From the NCBI GenBank assembly GCA_964408025.1, contig CAYOXX010000022.1:1-44229 (forward strand): 44,229 bases of DNA, in the 5' to 3' direction. The stretch is from CAYOXX01 sp964408025. GTDB taxonomy: Bacteria; Acidobacteriota; DATKUA01. Positions 8,158-16,615 of this stretch are shown in pieces. Every line of letters starts with the position of its first letter. Within the stretch, counting starts at the first letter, position 1. The notes under the pieces were generated by a model that was given only the letters and a program-made list of their open reading frames with translations, searched no databases and was not told the origin of the DNA. Position numbers and translations under genes: made by a program.

Positions 8158-9549
8158 TCAGCGGAGGCCGAGGCGCTCCCGGGCTTCGTCGTCGAGGCCG
8201 GCGAGCATCCAGCCCGGGTAGCGCCTCGAGCGGGGGCTGCGGCCGTAGAACAGGTCGTCGGCCCAGGAGAATATGCGGCGGCTGACGGCGCTGCGCCGGC
8301 AGGCGGCCCGCACCAGCGAGTGCATCAGCGCCCGCGGGTGGCTGTAGGGGCAAACGGCTATGCAGAGCCCGCAGTCGCTGCCGACCCGCAGCCAGTAGCG
8401 GTAGCAGGCCAGCGGGTCAATCCGCCAGTAGCTTGTGCCGCGAACCCCCTCCTTGTCGCCCAGCGGCAGGGCGCGCGACGGGCAGTTGCGGGCGCATTTG
8501 CTGCAGGTGCGGCAGAAGTCCTCGACCCCGAACTTTACCGGCTCGTCCTGCGGCAGCGTCAGCGACGTCGTAACCGCACCCAGCCGCACCCTGGGGCCGT
8601 ATTCGGGGGTGATCAGCAGGCTCAGGCGCCCGACCTCGCCCAGGCCGGCGTCGGCCGCCAGCGGCGGCAGCACGAGGCGGTAGTTGCCGTCGATGTGGGC
8701 CCGCGCCCGGTGGCCGAGCGCGCGCAGGTAGGTGGCGATCGCCAGGGCGATCTTGGCCGCCTCGACGTACTGGCGGCTGCTGTCGGCCACCGCCGGTTGC
8801 ATCGGCGCGGAGCCTACCATTTCGTGAGCCATCTCGACCGCGAATACGAGAGCGTATGGGTAGCGCCCGGGGTCGAGCTGAGCCCCCCAAACGCCGCTGC
8901 CGCGGCCGATGCGCGAGTAGACGTGGCCGGGGCGCACAGCGGTGGTGCCGGCCGACACGGCGCCCATCGCCATCGCCATCCCCTTCAGCCTGACAGCCGC
9001 GTCCCCAGGGTCCATCCGTACCGCCCCCTCCGCAACGGGGCCTGAGGCGGTCTCGCGCACCCGATCGAGCCAGCCGAACAGAGCATCCTGTACCGGCGCG
9101 TTGAGCGGGTCCCAGGTGGCGCTGCCCGGCTCGCCCAGGCGTGGCATCTCCCTGATCGCGTCGTCCGGTTCATTCAGTTCCGGGTGCTCGAGGTAGAACG
9201 TCTCGTATCGGCCGTCGCCAGGGCTGTAGCGCGCGCGGGCGAACATCACCATCCGCTCGTCAAACCTTTCGCCGGGTGCCGCGGGCAGGGCGTAGCGCCT
9301 TCCAATCGGTGCGAACATCAATATCGCGAGTACGGCTACCGCGGTAATGAATACAATCACCGCCGCCGCGCGCAGCCCAGGCAGGAGGACGACGGCCGCG
9401 CACCAGAGCAGAGTGAGGCCGCCGAGCAGGCAGCCGCTCACCGCCGCGGCCCGGCCGCGACGTTCCCTGAGGCCGACGTAGACCACGTGGGCCGTCAGTG
9501 CGGCCAGCAGGCCGGCAACGCACCAGGCAGCGATCAGTGCTATAGGCAT
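8158..9549 (-). CDS. Membrane-anchored reductive-dehalogenase-like corrinoid/Fe-S protein
   Basis: 463 aa. Three predicted TM helices come first (about 5-25, 36-54, 61-81), with no Tat motif. Basic residues at 28-33 and 84-85 suggest the C-terminal domain faces the cytoplasm. The soluble part matches the RdhA/QueG-like architecture: a cobalamin-binding region with AGLGEVGRLSLLITPEYGPR (301-320) and TTSLTLPQDEPVKFG, then two ferredoxin-type clusters, CRTCSKCARNCP (346-357) and C382 plus CGLCIAVCP (393-401). Family members reduce organohalides or, for QueG, epoxyqueuosine; the TM region resembles an RdhB-type three-helix anchor fused to the enzyme. Substrate unknown; dehalogenation is not proven. 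Start ATG preceded by GAGGGGGG. Confidence 0.8.
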   Translation of the reverse strand: MPIALIAAWCVAGLLAALTAHVVYVGLRERRGRAAAVSGCLLGGLTLLWCAAVVLLPGLRAAAVIVFITAVAVLAILMFAPIGRRYALPAAPGERFDERMVMFARARYSPGDGRYETFYLEHPELNEPDDAIREMPRLGEPGSATWDPLNAPVQDALFGWLDRVRETASGPVAEGAVRMDPGDAAVRLKGMAMAMGAVSAGTTAVRPGHVYSRIGRGSGVWGAQLDPGRYPYALVFAVEMAHEMVGSAPMQPAVADSSRQYVEAAKIALAIATYLRALGHRARAHIDGNYRLVLPPLAADAGLGEVGRLSLLITPEYGPRVRLGAVTTSLTLPQDEPVKFGVEDFCRTCSKCARNCPSRALPLGDKEGVRGTSYWRIDPLACYRYWLRVGSDCGLCIAVCPYSHPRALMHSLVRAACRRSAVSRRIFSWADDLFYGRSPRSRRYPGWMLAGLDDEARERLGLR

Positions 9550-9572
9550 CTACCCCCCCTCTCCCGCCCGAT

Positions 9573-9601
9573 ACTATAGATGTTCTCCGCATCGTTGTCA
9601 T
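9573..9601 (-). promoter_or_regulatory. Promoter of the dehalogenase-like gene
   Basis: On the minus strand: -35 ATGACA (9601-9596), 17-nt spacer, -10 TATAGT (9578-9573). Predicted transcription start is near 9566, about 17 nt before the ATG at 9549. Five of six and four to five of six consensus bases match. Confidence 0.55.
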
Positions 9602-9787
9602 TGCGCGCAGACCGGCGCGGCAGGCGTTGTCCCGCTGCGGCGAACCCGCAACATCAGGTGTTGGGTTTAATTCCCGGAAGATAATAAGACTTCCGTGCAG
9701 CGCTCCGGAATGTCTCGGTCGCGAACAATGCGCAGGTACGGTAGATAAGTTCCGGGACCGTCAAAGCTGTGCCGTTTATACAGAGGA

Positions 9788-9817
9788 AGGGCGGATCGGT
9801 TCGTGCCGACCCGCCCT
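9788..9817. terminator. GC-rich hairpin downstream of the small lipoprotein gene
   Basis: AGGGCGGATCGG, loop TTCGTG, CCGACCCGCCCT forms a stem of about 12 bp with one mismatch. It lies downstream of the minus-strand lipoprotein gene. There is no long T tract on either side, so it may be a transcript-end structure or another palindromic repeat. The rest of 9602-9967 shows no gene I can support. Confidence 0.4.
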
Positions 9818-9967
9818 GTTTAGTGTCTGAATCGCGTTGCGAGTTGCCCTGACGCTGCCGCGGGACCCTTCGGACAGCCCACCGAATGCGATGGAATCGA
9901 GGTGTCGCTCTTCAAAACGCCCGCACCGGCAAGCCGATGCGGAGCGTCTTGAGATATTACTGGGTTA

Positions 9968-10162
9968 TTATGGAGTCTCCTCCGGCACTTCTTCCTCGGC
10001 CGGTGGAACTTCCTCTTCCTCCTCTACGGGAGGAGCTTCCTCTTCTACCACATCTTCGGTTACATCTTCCTCTTCAACCACTTCTTCTTCCGCCGGCGGG
10101 CAGGCCGTCAGAACCGCGAGGGCCAGCAGGCTAGCCAGAAGCAATGCGATCAACTTCTTCAT
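9968..10162 (-). CDS. Small Glu-rich lipoprotein
   Basis: 64 aa. Lys-Lys N-terminus, hydrophobic helix, lipobox LTAC with the lipidated Cys at 21. The mature 44 residues are almost entirely low-complexity: about 20 Glu and 2 Asp, broken by Val, Pro and Ala, giving a very acidic, probably disordered tail. A strong Shine-Dalgarno (GGAGGTGG, 4-5 nt before ATG) and a promoter with matching orientation (10380-10408) support a real gene despite its size. It is predicted to be anchored in a membrane with the acidic tail in the periplasm or at the surface. Function unknown; cation binding or a spacer role are guesses. Confidence 0.8.
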   Translation of the reverse strand: MKKLIALLLASLLALAVLTACPPAEEEVVEEEDVTEDVVEEEAPPVEEEEEVPPAEEEVPEETP

Positions 10163-10373
10163 TGATCCACCTCCTCAATCCTTGAAACGTTGGGGCGCTG
10201 TCCCCAGCACGTCCTACGTTAGACCGTACTGCTCTAATGGGCTGTGTTTTCCACCCCGCAACGCCCTGTTTTGTTAGGACAACCCTTAAGCGCCTTCCAA
10301 GGCCAGCCTCGGTCGGCATGGTGTTACAGGACCTCGATCTCCACCTCTAAATGATTCCTTGGTCCCTAAAGTA
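10163..10373 (-). promoter_or_regulatory. About 210-nt 5' leader of the lipoprotein gene
   Basis: The extent follows from the predicted transcription start near 10373. I find no match to a riboswitch class I know. The leader is unusually long for a 64-aa lipoprotein and may be structured or hold a separate small RNA. Confidence 0.35.
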
Positions 10374-10379
10374 GCGGTT

Positions 10380-10408
10380 ACTATAGCAACCCCTGCGCGA
10401 CGATGCAA
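10380..10408 (-). promoter_or_regulatory. Extended -10 promoter of the small lipoprotein gene
   Basis: Minus strand: TTGCAT (10408-10403), 17-nt spacer ending in TGC, then TATAGT (10385-10380). The TGn just before the -10 makes it an extended -10 promoter. Confidence 0.5.
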
Positions 10409-10748
10409 GCACTTTTTACACCCCGCTAACGAGCCCCCTGATTGACCTACTACCTGTTTACTCCGCGCCGAAACAGGCTGGCGTCGAAAAAACCTGCAGT
10501 GGTGCACCTGCCGTGGATCACAGACAGGAATCCGCCTTCGTTAAAACTTCGGCGGACCTGTACGCCATAGCTTTGGCAGCGTCGAACTGTCCCACCGTTG
10601 AGGTCGGCAATGACAGACAGGAATTCGCCGCGGCGGAGTGTCCCACCGGGAGGATATTGATATCCTGTAGAGCTTAGCCGGCCTACGCCGGAAGTGGATA
10701 ATTTCGGGCCGATGCTACATTTCATCAAGCCGGCTTGCACGCCGCCGA
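10409..10748. repeat. Intergenic region with an imperfect duplicated motif
   Basis: No gene seen. ATCACAGACAGGAAT (10517-10531) and ATGACAGACAGGAAT (10610-10624) are each followed by a Cys/Gly-codon-like CCGCC or CGCCGCGGCGG stretch, and GTCCCACCG occurs twice nearby (about 10589 and 10641). These look like decayed copies of a dispersed repeat; the 15-mer also occurs at 41-56. Confidence 0.45.
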
Positions 10749-10757
10749 TGTTATACT
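10749..10757 (+). promoter_or_regulatory. Extended -10 element upstream of the FG-GAP gene
   Basis: TGTTATACT is a TGn extended -10 followed by TATACT. No good -35 is present at the usual distance, as is common for extended -10 promoters. The identical 9-mer lies at 15825-15833 in front of the methyltransferase gene. It lies about 70 nt before the ATG at 10825. Confidence 0.5.
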
Positions 10758-10824
10758 GTGCAATTGTGAACTCAACCGCAGGCTGTTTGATCCATCCTGC
10801 CGCTGTAAGACGAACGGAGAAGAT

Positions 10825-12711
10825 ATGAGGGCAGCAGCTTTTTGCGTTTCCGCTGCTATGACTATCGTCCTCTATGCCTGCGGCGCGGCGACCGCGGCTG
10901 GCCAGGACGAGGAGCTGAGGGGCGCGATGCGCCGCCACCGCCGTGCCATCGGCGGCGTCGAGGCGCTAATCTATTTCGAAACCGCCAGCATCACCTACTA
11001 CCTGACACTCGACGGCGAGCCAGCGGGTACGCGTACCGACTACCACGGCGGTGACTGGCTGTTCCGCTACACCGTCGAGGGCGAGGGCGGGCACCGGCAG
11101 TCAGTCTCGTTCGACGGCCAGTTCGCCTACGTCATCAACCCTTCGACGCGCCGCGCGCGCTCGTTCCACGGTCCCGACGGCGGCAACTTCGACCGCTACA
11201 CCTTCCACCGCATGGAAGCCCAGGCGGCGCTCTTCCCGCTGATGGATGCCGAGCGGCTCGGCGTGCGGCTGTCGCTGTTGCCATCTCGTAGCCGCGGCCG
11301 CGCGCTCATCGCCGCCTACTATCCCTCGGGACTGCGGCGCACCTTCGAGCTGGCCGCCGACGGGCGTATCGCGCGCGACAGCTTCGTCATCGAGGGCAAC
11401 GACATACGCCTGACGGTTACCACCATCTACTCAGACTACCGCACGGTCCGCGGCGCGGTGCTGCCCGGACGCACTTCGACGTCGGTCTCCGGCACCGCTG
11501 ACTTCGGCGATGGCTTGCGCCCAGTCGATATCACCGAGGCATTGACCTTCAGGCGCGCCCAGACGCGCTTCCGCGCCGACGCCGGCTTCTTCGCCCCCGG
11601 CGGCCCGGAGCCGGCGGCCGAGGGCACCATCGTGACCCTTGAGGGCGGCCTCCAATTCCGCCTCGCCGGCCGCGTTCCGACCGGAGATGACCCCGAGGCG
11701 ATCCGCGCCGCCGACCTCGACGGCGACGGCAGGATCGACCTGGTAACCGGTGACGACGGGGGCGTCTCGTTCCTGCCGGGCGACGGCGAGGGCGGCTTCC
11801 CCTCCCGCCTTGCGCTGCCTGCCGGCGGCGGCAGCAACGAGTTCGCACTACCGGTGAACCTTGACGGCGACGGCGTTCTCGACCTCGCCGTAGCCTCGAC
11901 CTCCAGCCCCGCGGCAACTCTACTCGTTTCGCCGGGTCTGGGCGGGGGGCGCTTCGGCCCGCAGGCCCGCTTCGAGGTCGGCGGCTTCCCAGAATCGATC
12001 GCCGCGGCCGATTTCGACGCCGACGGCAACGTTGACCTGGCACTGGCCCACAACCGCAGCGGCGACGCCCGCGTACTCTTCGGCGACGGCGCAGGCTCCT
12101 TCTCCGAACCGCTGGTGCTGCCGCTCGGCGGGCGAGGCGAGAACCTGGTGGCCGCCGACCTCAACAACGACGGCCTGCCCGAGCTGCTGGTGGTCGACCA
12201 GCGGCGGCTGACGGTGTTCATCAACGACGGCGAGCGGGCCTTCCGCCCCGGCGTAGAGTACGACGCGGGGCCGTTCCCATTCTGCCTCGCGGCTTCCGAT
12301 TTCGACGGCGACGGCACAACCGACGTGCTGGTCGGCAACGGCGGCATCTTCTCCGACTGCGGCGATCAGGACTTGGCGATGCTGCGCGGTAGCGGCGACG
12401 GAACGTTGCGTCCCGCCGAGTTCGTCTCCGCCGGCGGCAGCATCACCAGCATCGACATCGCTGACTTCGACGGCGACGGCAGGCCAGACGCCGCCGCGGC
12501 CAGCTTCGGCACACACGATTGCCATCTGCTCCTCAGCTCCGACGGCTCGCTCAGCCCCGTCGGCTACCTGCCTTGCGGTTGGTCCCCCGCAGCCGTGGTG
12601 GCGGCCGACTTCAACGGCGACGGCCTCCCCGACCTCGCAGTGGCCAACGAGTACAGCGACGACATCTCCGTCTGGCTCGGTCAGGGTTCTGGACGGGAAG
12701 CAGTGCACTGA
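10825..12711 (+). CDS. Secreted FG-GAP/VCBS repeat protein
   Basis: 628 aa from the ATG at 10825 (GGAGA upstream). A signal peptide (MRAAAFCVSAAMTIVLYACGAATAAG) precedes a roughly 260-residue N-terminal domain rich in beta-strand patterns (lipoprotein-carrier-like in general character, not assigned). From about residue 290 come seven Asp-rich calcium-binding-type repeats: DLDGDGRIDL, NLDGDGVLDL, DFDADGNVDL, DLNNDGLPEL, DFDGDGTTDV, DFDGDGRPDA, DFNGDGLPDL. This is the beta-propeller signature of FG-GAP/VCBS domains, so the C-terminal half is probably a calcium-stabilised extracellular propeller used in adhesion or binding. It stands alone, upstream of the envelope block. Confidence 0.85.
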   Translation: MRAAAFCVSAAMTIVLYACGAATAAGQDEELRGAMRRHRRAIGGVEALIYFETASITYYLTLDGEPAGTRTDYHGGDWLFRYTVEGEGGHRQSVSFDGQFAYVINPSTRRARSFHGPDGGNFDRYTFHRMEAQAALFPLMDAERLGVRLSLLPSRSRGRALIAAYYPSGLRRTFELAADGRIARDSFVIEGNDIRLTVTTIYSDYRTVRGAVLPGRTSTSVSGTADFGDGLRPVDITEALTFRRAQTRFRADAGFFAPGGPEPAAEGTIVTLEGGLQFRLAGRVPTGDDPEAIRAADLDGDGRIDLVTGDDGGVSFLPGDGEGGFPSRLALPAGGGSNEFALPVNLDGDGVLDLAVASTSSPAATLLVSPGLGGGRFGPQARFEVGGFPESIAAADFDADGNVDLALAHNRSGDARVLFGDGAGSFSEPLVLPLGGRGENLVAADLNNDGLPELLVVDQRRLTVFINDGERAFRPGVEYDAGPFPFCLAASDFDGDGTTDVLVGNGGIFSDCGDQDLAMLRGSGDGTLRPAEFVSAGGSITSIDIADFDGDGRPDAAAASFGTHDCHLLLSSDGSLSPVGYLPCGWSPAAVVAADFNGDGLPDLAVANEYSDDISVWLGQGSGREAVH

Positions 12712-12784
12712 GGGAACCGTTGAAGATCGGGTTAGTTATGATACCATCCCGACAGCCTGCTGATTAAAGCTGCAGGATCGGAAC

Positions 12785-13546
12785 ATGAGAATTGATCCCC
12801 GACACCCATTTGCCCGCTCCGTTTGGTGGTCTCTGGTAGTTCTCAACCTCGCTTTCGCCCTCTTGCTGCTCGTGTTGGCCGTCGTCAAGCCGTTCACTAT
12901 CTCCGATGCGGAGCGAGCTTTCAACGTCGATCCATCCTACTCCGAACGTATCGTGGACCGTATGGAGCCTTCGCTGTTCATATCCCTAGCAAAGCAGTTC
13001 GACCTGGACGCCGAGATGAGCTTCGCCAACTGGGTCAGCACCTTGCAGTTCGCCCTTTGCGGACTCCTCGCCTTCCTCGTCTACTCGTCGCTGCCCCGGA
13101 AGCGCAACCTTATCGCTGCCGGCTGGTTGCTGGCGGGAGCGGGAATGCTGTTCCTCTCGATCGAGGAGGCCACCGGCTTTCACGAGATCGTAGGCGTCAG
13201 CCTCGGAGGCCCGGAAACGATAAGCGTCGGCCCGCTTAGCTGGCACATGGTCTACCGCTGGGTGCTGATCTACTCGATTCCGCTCCTGCTGGCGGCAGTC
13301 CTGCTAGTCCTATGGATTCGCAAGGCGATGCCCGAGGAGCCGGGACTGCGCCGGCTTGTAATCCTCGGCGTGGCCTCCTGGGTTGTTACGCTCCTGCTCG
13401 AGGGGATCGGGACGAGCATACCCCACGCCTTCACGCGAGTTGAGATATTCTTCGAGGAGCTGTTCGAGACGGTTGGAGCTCTTCTATTCATCTACTCCTT
13501 TGCCCACTTTCAGTCGCGCATATCCAGCTCACCGCTAACCCATTAG
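12785..13546 (+). CDS. Multi-pass membrane protein of unknown function
   Basis: 253 aa with about six predicted TM segments (approximately 13-34, 79-95, 105-122, 155-180, 195-215, 225-240). A conserved-looking acidic patch, LSIEEATGFHEIVG, sits at the end of the third TM segment; similar S(I/L)(D/E)E..x.HE patches occur in uncharacterised membrane proteins near polysaccharide genes. No enzyme motif recognised. The gene lies between a secreted propeller protein and a glycosyltransferase, so an envelope role is an inference. Confidence 0.7.
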   Translation: MRIDPRHPFARSVWWSLVVLNLAFALLLLVLAVVKPFTISDAERAFNVDPSYSERIVDRMEPSLFISLAKQFDLDAEMSFANWVSTLQFALCGLLAFLVYSSLPRKRNLIAAGWLLAGAGMLFLSIEEATGFHEIVGVSLGGPETISVGPLSWHMVYRWVLIYSIPLLLAAVLLVLWIRKAMPEEPGLRRLVILGVASWVVTLLLEGIGTSIPHAFTRVEIFFEELFETVGALLFIYSFAHFQSRISSSPLTH

Positions 13547-13976
13547 ACGATGATCAAAGAAAGACTTCTGTGTCTTTTCCCTCGGCTCCCCGATCCGACT
13601 CGACTGATAGCAACACTTCCACCAACATCCACCAGCAGAGCATTGCTCCCAGCCGGCAAGTTAGAGGGCCTGTTCTTTTATCACTGGAACTCTCGTTGTC
13701 TTATCCCTGGTACAATCCAGAATTGCGGGTGGAGAAAGAACGCGATCTAGCCAGACAGTCTCCGCCGAACATTGTTAAATTCAGACGTCCCCTCCCCGTG
13801 ATTCTCAGAATGATAACCCGAAAGATACTGGCAGCGTTGATTTATAATACCTTCCTTGACAACTTGGGATGGGGGGTTCCCAATAGAAACAGAAGCACAC
13901 ATCGCAAAGACACCCCGTGTGCTACTCGTCAATGTAGAGTAACATCCAACCTTTCCTTATTCGCATCGGAAGTGAA
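13547..13976. other. Intergenic region, no gene seen
   Basis: 430 nt of lower GC than the neighbours. A perfect TATAAT at 13843-13848 and a TTGACA at 13856-13861 are present but neither has a partner at 16-18 nt in the correct order, so no promoter is claimed. No repeat or RNA recognised. Confidence 0.4.
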
Positions 13977-15704
13977 ATGGAACAACTTCTTGCCTGGTTC
14001 CCAGTAAGTACATACGAGGCGTTATTAGCCTTTTTCGAAGCGTTAATATTCGTCGCCTTAGCCATCGCTGTTCTAGTGCTATCCCAATCTGGATGGAAGC
14101 CGCTCGACCGGGTCACTCGAGCATTCGGGCGTCTGGCTCGAAGGCGCTCTCTTGCTGTCCTCACTGTCGGATTAGTGGCGCTGATCGGGCGAGCCGCAAT
14201 TCTGCCGATATACCCCCCGGGTGAACCGAGGGTCCATGATGAGTTCAGCTACCTGTTGCAGGCAGACACTTTCGCCTCGGGGCGTCTTTCTAACCAGACC
14301 CACCCTATGTGGATTCACTTCGAGAGCATACACATCATCCAACAACCGACCTGCACATCGAAGTACCCACCCGCGCAGGGCCTGGCCCTCGCGGGAGGTA
14401 TTGCGATCGGCGGCCACCCGTGGGTGGGCGTGTGGATCAGTTGTGCGCTGATGTGCGCCACCCTCTGCTGGATGCTGCAGGGTTGGTTGCCGCCGGGCTG
14501 GGCACTCCTGGGGGGGTTGATCTGCGCGATGAAGCTCGGCCTCTTCAGCTACTGGTCAACCTCCTACTGGGGCGGAGCCGTAGCCGCTATCGGGGGAAAC
14601 CTGGTGCTGGGTGCCTTGCCCAGGATCCTGAAACGTCCGAGCTTGTTTCAAGGGACCCTAGTGGGGGTTGGAATAGCGATCCTCGCAAACAGCAGGCCCT
14701 TCGAAGGCCTGGTCATGACCATTCCTATGGCGATAGTAATATTCATTTGGGTGCTGCGGCAAAGGAGGTGGTCGCTGAAAACGATTCTCATCAGCGTGGC
14801 CATACCGGTTGTTCTGATTCTCGCCGTGACCGCCGGCGCAATGACCTTCTACTTCTGGAGCGTAACGGGCGATCCGCTGACCACCCCTTACCAGGTGTAC
14901 ATAAACACGTTCAAACAGGGCAGGCCGTTCGTATGGCAGGAGCCGATGGCCGAACCCTTATTCCGCCACGAGGTTCTAAGGAAATACTGGCGGGCATCAG
15001 AGATAGGAGAGTACAGGAGGACGGCCACGCTTGAAGGGTATCTATGGAACACCGTTATTAGGAGGCCTTTGAGCGTCGTGAGGCAGCTCCTCGGACCAGC
15101 GTTCATACTTCCACTGCTTTTCCTACCGTGGGTTCTGAGAGATCGTCGAGTCCGCATTCTGATCTTCTTCCTTGCCACGCTAGTCGTCATTGCTCTGGTG
15201 CTGAAGTACTTCCATGTACATTACATGGCCCCGTTTTTGGGCATCGTCTACGCCCTCGCACTGCAGGGGATGCGGCACCTGAACGTGTGGCGCTGGCGTG
15301 GCCAGCCTAAAGGGCGGGCTTTGGCGCGGCTTGTAGTGGCGTTCACGGTTGTCATCGTCGTCGGCCATATCGCCATCGCCAGCCTCGGCTACCGTCACTT
15401 CGGTCTGGATGTCATCGGCAGTGACGGATCGTGGTCCTACGAGCGCGCCAGGATCATCAGGGAACTTCAGCGGGGTGAAGACCTTCACCTGATTATCGTC
15501 CGCTATGGACCTGAACACATCGTGCATAACGAGTGGGTATACAACGACGCCGACATTGACCGCTCGGAGGTGGTTTGGGCGCGTGAGATGGATGAGGAGC
15601 ATAATCGCGAATTGATCAGATATTTCGACGACCGTCGCGTCTGGCTCCTCGAGGCCGAAAAGACTCCCGTTGAATTAATACCCTATCCGCTACCCGGCAA
15701 TTAA
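13977..15704 (+). CDS. GT-C fold membrane glycosyltransferase (PMT family-like)
   Basis: 575 aa, about 11 TM segments. The first large loop has HDEFSYLLQADTFASGRL, then THPMWIHFESIHIIQ and SKYPPAQGLALA. The DE pair in the first loop after an N-terminal TM is the family's catalytic/metal site in GT39-type mannosyltransferases and ArnT. It should use a polyprenyl-linked sugar on the outer face of the inner membrane. It differs clearly from the GT-C protein at 4091, so the window encodes two distinct enzymes. GGAAG lies a few bases upstream of the ATG. Confidence 0.78.
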   Translation: MEQLLAWFPVSTYEALLAFFEALIFVALAIAVLVLSQSGWKPLDRVTRAFGRLARRRSLAVLTVGLVALIGRAAILPIYPPGEPRVHDEFSYLLQADTFASGRLSNQTHPMWIHFESIHIIQQPTCTSKYPPAQGLALAGGIAIGGHPWVGVWISCALMCATLCWMLQGWLPPGWALLGGLICAMKLGLFSYWSTSYWGGAVAAIGGNLVLGALPRILKRPSLFQGTLVGVGIAILANSRPFEGLVMTIPMAIVIFIWVLRQRRWSLKTILISVAIPVVLILAVTAGAMTFYFWSVTGDPLTTPYQVYINTFKQGRPFVWQEPMAEPLFRHEVLRKYWRASEIGEYRRTATLEGYLWNTVIRRPLSVVRQLLGPAFILPLLFLPWVLRDRRVRILIFFLATLVVIALVLKYFHVHYMAPFLGIVYALALQGMRHLNVWRWRGQPKGRALARLVVAFTVVIVVGHIAIASLGYRHFGLDVIGSDGSWSYERARIIRELQRGEDLHLIIVRYGPEHIVHNEWVYNDADIDRSEVVWAREMDEEHNRELIRYFDDRRVWLLEAEKTPVELIPYPLPGN

Positions 15705-15824
15705 AGAACCCGGCTCAGCATGCACTCGCGTGTCGGGACAACATACAGCCGATGCGTCTTCTCAAATTGCACACTAAACAGTCTATATACAACCGCGTTC
15801 ATAACGTTGTGCGCGCGAGGTTCG

Positions 15825-15833
15825 TGTTATACT
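15825..15833 (+). promoter_or_regulatory. Extended -10 element for the methyltransferase operon
   Basis: TGTTATACT, identical to the 9-mer at 10749-10757. It is 32 nt before the TTG start at 15865, giving a short leader that carries an AGGGGTG ribosome-binding site. Confidence 0.5.
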
Positions 15834-15864
15834 CCCGCCTTGATCCCGCAGGGGTGAGTACGCA

Positions 15865-16611
15865 TTGCCCGAGGAAGACAAGCAGAAGGATTTCTACGAC
15901 GACATGATGTCGAGCCGCCGCCCCACCAGGGGTCTGAGCTGCGGCTACGACTCGCGCTTCGACCCTTTCCTGCTCGACAGTCGTCCCGACCTGGTTCCCG
16001 AGTTCGAAAAGCTACTCGGTGCCGCCTTCCCACGCCGAGCCGAGCTGCTGCTGGACATCGGCTGCGGCAGCGGCCTCTACTTCCCTCTGCTCGCCGGTAT
16101 GGCTGAGCACGTGATCGGCATAGATACAAGTGAAGAGATGATCAAGGCGGCTCAGCGCCTCGTAGACAAAAAGGAGTTGGACAACGTCGATGCGAGGGTT
16201 GCCAACGCCGAGGAGCTTCCATTTCCCGACTGCCATTTCGACGCCGTTCTCGGCTTCGATGTTCTGCACCACATTCCCGATTTCAAGCGGGCGATGGCCG
16301 AGGTACGCCGAGTGCTGCGTCCCGGAGGCCGCTTCGCCTCTATCGAGCCCAACGTGCTCAACCCGGTTGTCTGGCTGGCCCACGCGCTGCCGCCTGAGGA
16401 GCGTAACGCGCTTCGCCGGAACTACCCCTGGGTGATCCGCCGCCTGGTGAGGAATCATATCGGCCCGCCGAGCTCCCGCTACCTGAACCACGTGACCGGC
16501 ACAAACAGCCGTATCATAAAAGCCGGCCTGAGCTTCATGGACGCTGTCATGAGGTTCAGGCCGCTTAGCTACTTCAGCATCCGCATGCTCTGGACCGCTG
16601 AGAAGCGCTGA
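15865..16611 (+). CDS. Class I SAM-dependent methyltransferase
   Basis: 248 aa, TTG start preceded by AGGGGTGAG. Methyltransf_11-type motifs: motif I LLDIGCGSGLYFPLL (about residues 64-78), the acidic end of beta-2 in VIGIDTSEEMI, motif IV-like FDAVLGFDVLHHIPD, and LRPGGRFASIEP. The C-terminal part has helices with basic residues. The substrate is not evident. The stop codon is 4 nt before the radical SAM gene, so the two are probably translated together, followed by an FAD enzyme; a modified lipid or glycan is a plausible target. Confidence 0.88.
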   Translation: MPEEDKQKDFYDDMMSSRRPTRGLSCGYDSRFDPFLLDSRPDLVPEFEKLLGAAFPRRAELLLDIGCGSGLYFPLLAGMAEHVIGIDTSEEMIKAAQRLVDKKELDNVDARVANAEELPFPDCHFDAVLGFDVLHHIPDFKRAMAEVRRVLRPGGRFASIEPNVLNPVVWLAHALPPEERNALRRNYPWVIRRLVRNHIGPPSSRYLNHVTGTNSRIIKAGLSFMDAVMRFRPLSYFSIRMLWTAEKR

Positions 16612-16615
16612 CACG

